A program made the position numbers and the translations under genes. This document shows positions 57,401-64,000 of a stretch of DNA of 64,000 bases, piece by piece (position 1 is the stretch's first letter; every line of letters starts with the position of its first letter). Where the stretch lies: the NCBI GenBank assembly GCA_002633005.1, contig NMRA01000068.1, forward strand, positions 106,710 to 170,709, in the 5' to 3' direction. This stretch comes from Phoronis australis (Eukaryota; Phoronida; Phoronidae). The notes beneath the pieces were generated by a model that saw nothing but the letters and a program-made list of their open reading frames with translations, did not search any database and was not told the origin of the DNA.

Positions 57401-60400
57401 GTGGGAATGTTCACAGCATGATAAAAGTGCCTTTGATATTCTTTTCTCTCTAAAATAATATGTAGCGTTCTCACAGTAAACGTCTCCTTGGAGACGTTTT
57501 CTCACTGAAGATCACACCTGATTCATGTGAACACGAGAAATACAAGCTGGGAATCTGTTACAGAAGTAGGCCTACAAAATGTGTTGCTTTGATCTGAAAT
57601 CTCAGTTAATGCTCAAATATTCAGACCTCAGTAGCCAGCTTCAAAATAATGGACAAGTTAATTTTAACGCTGAATTTCACTTGGGACTTCACAGATGTAA
57701 TCCTGCCTGTCTCTTCATCTTGTCCTCAGTCAGCGAGATCCAAGTGCTTCCCCTGTAGTGACTGACTTTTTCCATAAGATTTTAGTCTCGTGTTTGTCAG
57801 TTATCTTTAAAAAGACATCATATTCAAATTTTAATGTGCATTATTAGCAACAAATTCACCAGCTCAGATCCAATTTTTAATCAATTAAATAGAAAATAGC
57901 TGCAACTTTGTTAAGTGGTTTGTCTTCCCACCTTAACCACCCTCTATAGATGACCACAGTTGATTTCATTCACTTCATCACTTGTCATGAGAATTAATGC
58001 CCTGTTAGGTCTGCAGAATATTTAAGGGCTGTTCCAGTAAAATCTGTATGGGAGAGGGGGGAAGGCACCTTTTTTTCGCACCCACCACCCATATTTTTCA
58101 CTTATTTCTTCAGCCTACCACCCGTAATTTTTTATAAGTTTGAAATGCAACCACCCGTAATTTTTTTTTGTTCTTGTGGTTGACTGCACAGGCGCTTGAG
58201 TTTATCTGTTCCTCCATCACCACTAACGTCATTCATTACTAAGAAAACATATGTTTCTTATATATGGTTATTAGCCATCGAGAAATTCGAGCACCTGTGG
58301 TTAAATGGTGTTATGGGCATGCCGATGAGATCGGAGGGAGTGAAAAAGTCGGAGCTTTTTGCAAGTTGCATTTTTGTTTCAGTTTTTGATTCTGAGCGGA
58401 TTGTTTATAAAATTTACTGAAATTACTCACCATCAAACATTTATGGCCCAATGAAACAACAACGACCTGTAAATTTTTATTGTGAAGTACGACCACCAGC
58501 CATTTTGAATTTAAATCAAACGCAACCACCCATAAATTTTTATTTCAGTTGCCTTCCCCCCCTCCCACACAGATTTTGCTGGAACAGCCCTAACTGGTAA
58601 ATGTGTACGTGAAGCTTTATTTTTGACGTTTTTAAATGATAAGTGGAGTGCTTCCGTTAACAATACAAAACTTGTTGGAGATTAGTAGGTATTGATTCGC
58701 ATATGTTGGATGTTGCTGATTTTGTGTGGTGGTAAAGCAAGCATTATTAACTATTAACTTGAAGTGGATATGTATTTGATGTGTATAAATAAGATGTATA
58801 CATATTTGTGTGTAAAATCAGTACGGTTGCATCTGCGTTTCAGTTGCTGGAGTGTGGAGGTAATTTGTTCGATGCTGTCTCTTTGGCTGTCAAGGCTGCC
58901 TTACATAACGTCAGGTGTGTTGTTGTCTATTTACCTCTGTCATTAATTTACTAGGCGTGTTATATCTTAGGAAGCAGTATGGTAAATATGGCGAAATCAT
59001 TTACTGAGATACTAAAATTGACGCATGGTACAAGAGGTACCGGCCTGGTTTGCTAAGTATTTTCCGCTATACGCTTGATAAGGATGTCATTGTAGAGGGG
59101 AGTTAATTGAATACCACAGTCCTGATTCAAAAGGGGGCGCTGGATCCTGATTTTGATAGATTCCTTGATTTTCTGTGCATGCCAGTTCCGCTCCTTGCCA
59201 AGGATCTTGGCGGAGGCAAGAGAGACAGGATGTCCAGTGGTCAATAATAAACTGCTGGAGATTTCTTTGGTACCCAGTGATTGCGAAAATACACTTTTAC
59301 AATTAACTTTTGTAGAATTCCCAATGTTACTAGTAGTAAGAATGAGAAAGGTGGACTGGAGGTTGAGCTGTCTGATGACCCCTTTGACTGCAAGAGGCTG
59401 TCAGTGGACAACGCACCTGTACTTATTACCTTGAATAGGGTGAGTGGGTCAGTGGACAATCCACCTATAATGATTACCATAAATAGTGCCATTAGACAAC
59501 ACACCTGTACTGATTACTTTGAAATATGTTTTCTGTGGACCAGTGCATCTGTACTGATTTTTATGGTTTAGCATGACGTCGTTTTAAACCCAGTCAAATA
59601 ATATTGAAATGCTTAAAACCGATAGCAATGAGGCCAGAATTGCATTTCACGGGAAGTCACTATGCACTGGTCAATTTTAATCCTTCTGCACTCCTTAGGA
59701 GCATACAATGGGTACAACCATTGTTGGAGCATACTGGTTACACCAAACGTATACTTTTGTAAAAATTCAAAGGGCTGAACTGCTCTCGTGGTTAACTGAA
59801 TTGGACCAAATCAAAGTGCTGCAGTCCTATTTCTGTGTGGGTTGAAATCATGGTATTTATTGGCACATATGTCATAACTAAACATTTGAATAATGCTGGA
59901 AATGAAAGGTAGTAAACAGCCTATTCGTTGTAATGTTATCAAGGCTTAGGTATTTGTAATCAAGGTACAAAATAGCAAGGATTTTCCAATTGCTTTGTTT
60001 AGTTTCTGGAGACTCCTTTATTTGATTTCATCAGAATTAAAACTTTTTTTGTAGCATTTATTATTGATGTGCTCAATCCATTATGGATAATATTTTCATT
60101 ATTTCTTTCACCTGCTTTGTTGAGTTGTTGGCAAGACTTCTTTATTTCATTGCTTATAACTTTTGCAACACATTTTTAGTATAAATATGGTTAAGCCATC
60201 GATGGTAGTATTTCAATGATTAACATCAGACTTGCTGGTTCATTTAATTCACCTCTTGAATGACTGCCGGTATGGATGATTGGGCATCATTGTAAGGTAT
60301 GTGCTAGTATGGATGAAATACTGACTACATTGTAGGTTGGCCATCCTCATATCGTAGATGCCAGTATGGGTGAAATACTGACTACATTGTAGGTTGGCCA

Positions 60401-61150
60401 TCATCATGTTGTATTTGCTAGTATGGATGAAATACTGACTACATTGTAGGTTGGCCATCATCATATTGTATATTCTAGTATGGATGAAATACTGACTACA
60501 TTGTAGGTTGGTCATCATCATATCGTAGATGCCAGTATGGATGAAGAGTCCTGTTGCCCAGTCAGGTAATACTCTTTATGTCATGATCTTGTGAACTCGT
60601 GTGTAATTTGCTAGTTTGACTAGCATTATCACGGTCACCATTTATTTGATGGCTTCACCCAATGGTAATGTAGAAATTTCTGTCTGTATATTGCAATTTT
60701 TGCTATTAAGTTTCTCCAGTACAGAGCTTTGTGAAATTTGGCAAACAAGTTTATGTGAAAGAAATGACAACACCTGCCCAGTTTCAGATCAATTCAGCCA
60801 TTTTTGTTATTTTCGTGTTTTTTGGCATTTGGCACGTGTGCTTACTTGCAAGCTGCTTATTGTTGAAATGATCTAACACGATTTTTCCTAAACATTTTGT
60901 GCATTCATTAATTGCATTAAATTTATGTTAACTGTGTTTCAGTTTAATACTTGGAGTTTGTCAAGATGGAAAGATAACGATCACAAAACTGCACGGCTCT
61001 GGTAGCTTAGATCCCAGGAGTATTTCGGAAATGTACGAGACAGGAAAGACTGTTGGAATACATCTTAATTCTGTGCTGTTACAAAAACTCATCGAAGAAG
61101 ATAAATTAAAAGATACAAGATCTAAAACTGGGTTTTTGGCATCAAGTTGA
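51387..61150 (+). CDS. EXOSC7: Exosome complex component RRP42 (EXOSC7), complete
   Basis: EXOSC7 is one of six RNase PH-like subunits forming the ring of the RNA exosome, which processes and degrades RNA in nucleus and cytoplasm; in animals the subunit is structural, not catalytic. Eight exons (51387-51443, 54045-54146, 54394-54488, 55031-55190, 58844-58914, 59316-59439, 60507-60565, 60943-61150) join in phase to 291 residues, the same length as human EXOSC7. Landmarks: VSLSDAERTFIIHGIQ, LRSDGRSCEDYRPVELETDV, EGRLEFFVDCSANATPAFEG, LLECGGNLFDAVSLAVKAAL, ELSDDPFDCKRLSVDNAP, HIVDASMDEE, GSGSLDPRSISEMYETGK, ending KTGFLASS. It is convergent with DDX27 and head to head with the calpain. Exons 6 and 7 are bordered by tandem copies of their own edges. 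Confidence 0.96.
51825..51974. mobile_element. Nested MITE with CAGTGGCGGAT ends
   Basis: It begins CAGTGGCGGATTTAGGGG and ends TCCTGGATCCGCCTCTG, about 150 bp. Such ends are common in hAT-type miniature elements. It lies inside the larger element at 51675-53548. Confidence 0.6.
53219..53506 (-). pseudogene. GIY-YIG endonuclease fragment (Penelope-like)
   Basis: The minus frame reads VANVKQCYIGQTVCSLSPRL, then HLQTGAIQDHFLQHHERKIT, and LKVLESLLIAFEKPVLNEQQ. CYIGQT, the spaced histidines, the E of ESLLI and the KPVLN tail are the standard order of GIY-YIG domains in Penelope-like elements. No reverse transcriptase adjoins it. Confidence 0.6.
53688..53780. mobile_element. ~100-bp MITE-like element, copy 3
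   Basis: It shares GATATATG...GGTTATATCC ends and the core TTATTCAGTGGAGAAAATTG with 17757-17855 and 18029-18125. Confidence 0.5.
54045..54146 (+). CDS. EXOSC7: EXOSC7 exon 2
   Basis: 34 codons, DNLRSDGRSCEDYRPVELET and onward to GSARVRL, between acceptor GTGACTAG and donor GTAAGT. Confidence 0.95.
54394..54488 (+). CDS. EXOSC7: EXOSC7 exon 3
   Basis: Acceptor TTTTTTTTCAG and donor GTAAAT bound 95 nt encoding ANTDVLVGIKADL and EGRLEFFVD, leaving in phase 2. Confidence 0.95.
54681..54830. repeat. Short tandem repeat, ~36-50-bp units
   Basis: Four degenerate copies of GTAGCTCTGCATATCGCCAC plus CAGAGGAGTTTA in EXOSC7 intron 3. Confidence 0.75.
55031..55190 (+). CDS. EXOSC7: EXOSC7 exon 4
   Basis: Acceptor TATTGTAG and donor GTGGGT bound 160 nt encoding SANATPAFEGRGGEELAHQI and CWLLYVDIV. 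Confidence 0.95.
55191..58025 (+). other. EXOSC7 intron 4, 5' and middle part
   Basis: No exon was found on either strand. A truncated copy of the 18905-20417 element lies at 56082-56600. Open frame 57205-57474 (minus) shows no recognisable similarity. Confidence 0.5.
56082..56600 (+). mobile_element. Truncated copy of the 18905-20417 TIR element
   Basis: Parallel words with 18950-19460: GACGCTTATTGTAGCC, CGAAACGGGTAAAATCGG, GTGACGTATTTGTAGCC, TGTGGTGCATTGCTATC and TTGTGCTGAAATCCCAG. Neither terminal repeat is intact. Confidence 0.6.
58026..58590. mobile_element. TIR element, 0.57 kb, in EXOSC7 intron 4
   Basis: It begins GGGCTGTTCCAGTAAAATCT and ends AGATTTTGCTGGAACAGCCC, with GGGAGAGGGGGGAAGGCA mirrored inside. 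It includes, at 58189-58245, the sequence that serves as the uninterrupted counterpart of the 51675-53548 insertion site. Confidence 0.7.
58844..58914 (+). CDS. EXOSC7: EXOSC7 exon 5
   Basis: Acceptor TGCGTTTCAG and donor GTGTGT bound 71 nt encoding LLECGGNLFDAVSLAVKAAL and HNV, leaving in phase 2. Confidence 0.95.
59044..59240 (-). pseudogene. C-terminal fragment of a Penelope-like GIY-YIG domain
   Basis: The minus frame reads TTGHPVSLASAKILGKERNW, then HAQKIKESIKIRIQRPLLNQ and DCGIQLTPLYNDIL. The TGH, IKESIKI and LLNQDCG order matches the tail of Penelope-like endonucleases. It ends just before EXOSC7 exon 6. Confidence 0.6.
59316..59439 (+). CDS. EXOSC7: EXOSC7 exon 6
   Basis: Acceptor CTTTTGTAG and donor GTGAGT bound 124 nt encoding IPNVTSSKNEKGGLEVE, LSDDPFDCKRLSVDNAP and VLITLNR. 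Its last 39 bases recur in decayed form in the following intron. Confidence 0.95.
59401..59570 (+). repeat. Tandem copies of the EXOSC7 exon 6 3' edge
   Basis: The last 39 exon bases (TCAGTGGACAACGCACCTGT onward) recur at 59449-59486 (TCAGTGGACAATCCACCTAT), 59491-59527 (ATTAGACAACACACCTGTAC) and 59532-59570 (TCTGTGGACCAGTGCATCTG), at spacings of 48, 42 and 41 bp. The copies decay with distance; none but the first has a good donor. Confidence 0.8.
60279..60545 (+). repeat. Exon-derived minisatellite, 57-bp unit, at EXOSC7 exon 7
   Basis: Units at 60336-60392, 60393-60449 and 60450-60506, each exactly 57 bp, precede the true exon at 60507; a decayed unit starts near 60279. Each unit joins the start of exon 7 (GTTGGCCATCATCAT...ATGGATGAA) to the 18 bases that precede the exon (ATACTGACTACATTGTAG). 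Every unit thus carries a potential splice acceptor. Confidence 0.92.
60507..60565 (+). CDS. EXOSC7: EXOSC7 exon 7
   Basis: Acceptor ACTACATTGTAG and donor GTAATA bound 59 nt encoding VGHHHIVDASMDEESCCPV, leaving in phase 2. This fills the place of IGYRHVVDATLQEEACS in human EXOSC7. The acceptor plus the first 39 exon bases are tandemly repeated just upstream; only this copy has the complete exon. Confidence 0.9.
60943..61150 (+). CDS. EXOSC7: EXOSC7 exon 8 (stop)
   Basis: Acceptor GTGTTTCAG opens 208 nt encoding LILGVCQDGKITITKLHGSG, SLDPRSISEMYETGKTVG and KTGFLASS, then TGA at 61148-61150. Confidence 0.96.
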
Positions 61151-61301
61151 TGGCTACGTTAAAGAAACTGAGTGGTGGTGCCCTCTGATGTGATGTTATT
61201 GAACTAGAACATTTGCTTTTTAATTTGTAAAGGCAAAGAAATGCAAGTTCTCAGTGAAGTCGACAGCTGTATATTACACAAAAATACTACTTTTTACAAT
61301 G

Positions 61302-61307
61302 AATAAA
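61302..61307 (+). terminator. EXOSC7: Polyadenylation signal, EXOSC7
   Basis: AATAAA lies 152 bases after the stop codon, a normal spacing for a short 3' UTR. Confidence 0.7.
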
Positions 61308-61440
61308 TTGTGAAAGAAAACCATTCTGTGCCTTGGTTGTTCATTTTCGTTTATACCTGCAAAATGAAGTCTAATTAACTCACATTGCACATTATTAAAG
61401 CGACTATTGATACTTCTGTCCACTGATTGTCTTAAAAACA

Positions 61441-61725
61441 AGTTGAGAACAAAACACAACACCAGAGTGCAGCATGAAAACAACGTTTTGATATTAACCA
61501 AATATCATCATCAGGTACAATAGTAGACAGAGAACGACATACCATATAAAGAGAAAGTTCACATTGCCATGCAAGGCACATATGTCAACTAAAAACTACC
61601 ACAGCATTCTGTTAGTATGATATTGCTTACTGTCTACAATTGCACCTGATGATAATTGATTAATATTGAAACATCGTTTTCATGCTACACCCGAGCATTG
61701 TTTTTGTTCTCCAATTCTTACAATG
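61441..61725. mobile_element. Inverted-repeat element between EXOSC7 and DDX27
   Basis: The left end (GAACAAAACACAACACCAGA, GCAGCATGAAAAC, TATCATCATCAGGT) is mirrored on the right (ACCTGATGATAATTGA, GTTTTCATGCTACACCCGAG, TTTTTGTTC). Both arms are about 80 bp around a spacer of about 110 bp. Confidence 0.6.
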
Positions 61726-62345
61726 ACTTCAGTTTTAAGGTGATGTTGCCTGAATAGCCATGGAATATCACTTTTCATTCAAGCTGCCTAGATTAACAGA
61801 TGTCAACTATGGTGAACTAATCAATCAGGTGCTGTAAAAACTATAAACCCCCAACAGAGTAAACAAAACAATCAATGTTGGTACATTAATGCAGGTAAAA
61901 CGTGCAAATCTAATAACAGAAAAATCAGAAAATTAGCAACACTAGTAGTATGATAAAACAAATTTTGGTCCTCGGGCAGCAGTGCTCTGTCTCGGTCCAT
62001 AAAAGTTCGCACTGTCGTCTGAATCAGTCTGCTTTTGTATTGTTAGTCCGTGTTTTTGTACTGTTGCTGTTAAATCAGTTATTTTAATATTAATTTACCG
62101 GAACATATATTATACCAACTGTTGGGAGACTGTTGTGGGCATTGCAAGGCTGCCAACTTATTATGCACAAAATCAGTAACCTTCATTTAAAATATGTACT
62201 TTGCAATATTTTCAAAAAGTTTAAATTTCAATCAAAAGATGGTGCAATAACCTCAAAACAACAACTTTGAGTTTCATATGAGGTTTCATTAAAAACTTGA
62301 CATTATGCAAGAAAAATCTGTTCATCACATCAATGTCATTTTGAC

Positions 62346-62351
62346 TTTATT
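62346..62351 (-). terminator. DDX27: Polyadenylation signal, DDX27
   Basis: AATAAA on the minus strand, about 250 bases beyond the last recognised coding exon of DDX27. Confidence 0.55.
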
Positions 62352-62597
62352 GCCATCGGAATGGTTGATTTCACGCAAAACGAAGCACGGGCCAGCAAAT
62401 AACGATATCTCATAACTTCCCAATCCATGGAATTCACTATTATTTTCAACATGAAAGATGCCACTCAATACCATAATAACAACAGAAATGTCACATCCAT
62501 CGGCAAGACTTTGAAGGACACCAAAGAACATCTGTTGATGCTGGTTACTGTGAATAGACAAAAAACGTGACTGAACAGTGTTTTGTGATATGCTTAC

Positions 62598-62660
62598 CTG
62601 CTTTTTGATTTGAAAGACTTTTTCTTGGCCCCACCTTTTCTATGTTCCTTTTGTGAGGCA
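62598..62660 (-). CDS. DDX27: DDX27 last recognised exon
   Basis: Acceptor GTACTTTCAG, then ASQKEHRKGGAKKKSFKSKS in the frame set by the previous exon. It ends AG|GTAAGC; reading on gives Arg then TAA at 62594-62596. Confidence 0.75.
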
Positions 62661-63586
62661 CTGAAAGTACGACAATGATCCAGATTATTAACAATATCTG
62701 AATGAAACAATTTGCAATGGTTGGCAATGGTGGTACATCACTCCAAGCAACAACTTACCTTGTATTCCACTGAAAGTAAAATTGTAGTTGTGTGTCTTAG
62801 CAGTAGCCATTCTCTGTCTCAGTTTACAATGTATTAAGAGTGAAGTGACACAGTAAGTAGCACAATCCAAGTGACATCAGCATATCTGAACATTGTCTGT
62901 CCAGTACTTCTGATCAATGGCTGCCTAGGACATCTGATGATCATTGCCCGTCCAGCACATCTGATCACTGCCTGTCCAGAACATCTGATCACTGCCCGTC
63001 CAGCACATCAGATCACTGCCCATCCAGAACATCTGATCACTGCCCGTCCAGAACATCTGATCACTGCCCGTCCAGAAATCTGATCACTGCCTGTCCAGAA
63101 CATCTGCTCACTGCCCGTCCAGGACATCTGATCATTGCCCGTCCAGAACATCTGATCACTGCCCGTCCAGAAATCTGATCACTGCCCGTCCAGGACATCT
63201 GATCAAAAGCTGTACATCCATTTCTGCCACCTCTGCATATGATTTTCTCAATTCACTATTTGTTAGTATGGCAAGAAGAAATTTGCATAATGCCCAACAG
63301 AATGGAAGAGTGTTAATTACAGTTATTATAGTTTTCATGACTGCAAATATATACAGTACAAGGGCAAGTTCCGCAGACATATAACATAAGCTAATGCAAT
63401 CACAAGCGTGGTAATATTTCGCCAAGACTTGCGTGGTCCTTTTTTCACAAGATACCTGCTGTACAGAATGTAGTGCTCACAAGTCTCACCTGGCTCTTAA
63501 CTGTTTGACGGCCTTCTTACTGGTATTGACCAACTCTTGGTCAAATGAGGACTTCTTGGGCTTCTTCTTGCTTTTAGCAACAGGCT
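62598..63586 (-). CDS. DDX27: DEAD-box RNA helicase DDX27, C-terminal end (partial)
   Basis: DDX27 (yeast Drs1) is a nucleolar helicase of large ribosomal subunit assembly. Two exons on the minus strand, 63490-63586 and 62598-62660, join in phase 2 to give a Lys-rich segment containing KKPKKSSFDQELVNTSKKAV, KQLRAS and GGAKKKSFKSKS. This follows the end of human DDX27 (GKKSVFDEELTNTSKKALKQ, YRAG, NFKSKSRYK). The helicase core lies beyond the right edge of the window. The exact end is unclear: exon 62598-62660 is followed either by the stop in AGGTAA if unspliced, or by a donor GTAAGC leading to a further short exon. The gene converges on EXOSC7. Confidence 0.8.
62884..63206. repeat. Minisatellite, ~24-bp unit
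   Basis: About thirteen copies of CATCTGATCACTGCCCGTCC followed by AGAA in the intron between the two DDX27 exons. The plus frame 62871-63083 is produced by the repeat. Confidence 0.92.
63490..63586 (-). CDS. DDX27: DDX27 penultimate recognised exon
   Basis: Acceptor TTTACACCCAG and donor GTGAGA bound 97 nt encoding PVAKSKKKPKK and FDQELVNTSKKAVKQLRA. Confidence 0.85.
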
Positions 63587-63879
63587 CTGGGTGTAAACAG
63601 GTATATATATAGATTAAGGGAGCTCCTTGGAAGTAACAAAGCTCACAAATAGCAATATGCATCACCATCATTGAAAACTTTTTAGTTTGGATGCCATATT
63701 TCTGTGTATTAGACACTATGCCAATTTTTGACACTGCACGAATCTGAAATTTGGCGTATTTGTCTGAACGTAGAACGCCCGAATTCAGTTTAGGAGGAAT
63801 TGAAGATACCATGTGTGCAAAAAGTTCCGACTTATTTCTTACAAAATAGATTTTGGCAAGTTATCAATGCCAGAATAAA

Positions 63880-64000
63880 ACCCACGACTGCTCACCCAAT
63901 AGTATGCTTCTAGGGGTGTTTATTAGTATAGTAAAAATGGCAAAAAGTATGCCAGCCTGTCCATTGTCTCCCTAATAGAAACCTATTTGAAAAATTTCAT
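63880..64000. repeat. Fragment of a dispersed repeat at the window edge
   Basis: Words 'CCTGTCCATTGTCTCCCTAA' and 'GAAACCTATTTGAAAAATTT' resemble 12060-12120 and 7640-7800. It lies upstream of the recognised DDX27 exons, probably in an intron. Confidence 0.4.

Noticed and set aside
60249-60521. Minus-strand frame with repeats of NLQCSQYFIHT
   Set aside because: Shadow of the 57-bp repeat at EXOSC7 exon 7; the 57-bp unit simply keeps the frame open.
62884-63206. Regular repeats resembling a CRISPR array
   Set aside because: Units are contiguous with no unique spacers and lie in an animal intron; this is a minisatellite.

Overview
The window is nuclear DNA of an animal. It holds widely spaced, intron-rich genes with GT/AG splice sites, AATAAA polyadenylation signals, many small inverted-repeat elements, Penelope-like retroelement remnants and minisatellites. 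The encoded proteins are conserved metazoan ones (EXOSC7, PXMP2, DDX27, a calpain, a VWC-domain membrane protein). The close match of EXOSC7 and PXMP2 to vertebrate proteins, plus the repeat landscape, suggests a marine invertebrate, possibly a deuterostome. That placement is inference; no species is claimed. Single 'n' bases at 12195, 34625 and 38307 mark assembly uncertainties. All exon calls come from reading splice sites, phase and protein similarity by eye.

Layout. (1) 9227-15167, minus strand: PXMP2-like peroxisomal membrane protein, four exons found, last exon not found. (2) 15550-32029, plus strand: a four-exon gene for a type I membrane protein with a signal peptide, one von Willebrand factor C domain, one membrane segment and a long cytoplasmic tail with PPxY motifs and an Arg/Ser-rich stretch. 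Its ATG lies 382 bp from the PXMP2 ATG, head to head. (3) 51147 down to about 37.7-41.6 kb, minus strand: a calpain with an intact Cys/His/Asn triad and a C2-like domain III. Its C-terminal exon(s) were not found, and exon 10 appears twice because 33.3-42.2 kb is a duplicated block, probably unmerged haplotypes. (4) 51387-61150, plus strand: complete eight-exon EXOSC7 (exosome subunit Rrp42), 291 residues, its ATG 239 bp from the calpain ATG, also head to head. (5) 62598-63586, minus strand: the last two recognisable exons of the DEAD-box helicase DDX27, convergent with EXOSC7. The strands therefore alternate: minus, plus, minus, plus, minus.

The genes are unrelated housekeeping or membrane genes and form no pathway. 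Any coupling would come from the two shared head-to-head promoter regions. The rest is introns and intergenic DNA rich in terminal-inverted-repeat elements, some nested with recognisable uninterrupted homologues, foldback clusters, two TTAA-flanked elements placed back to back, GIY-YIG fragments of Penelope-like elements, and minisatellites.

The most unusual signal is a pattern at exon edges: short tandem duplications that copy a splice junction. They occur at the EXOSC7 exon 7 acceptor (57-bp unit, three upstream copies plus a decayed one), the EXOSC7 exon 6 end (three decayed copies in the intron) and the calpain exon 4 donor (three copies of the donor). Also notable are a perfect 92-bp spacerless palindrome at 24628-24719 and the unusual build of the VWC protein.
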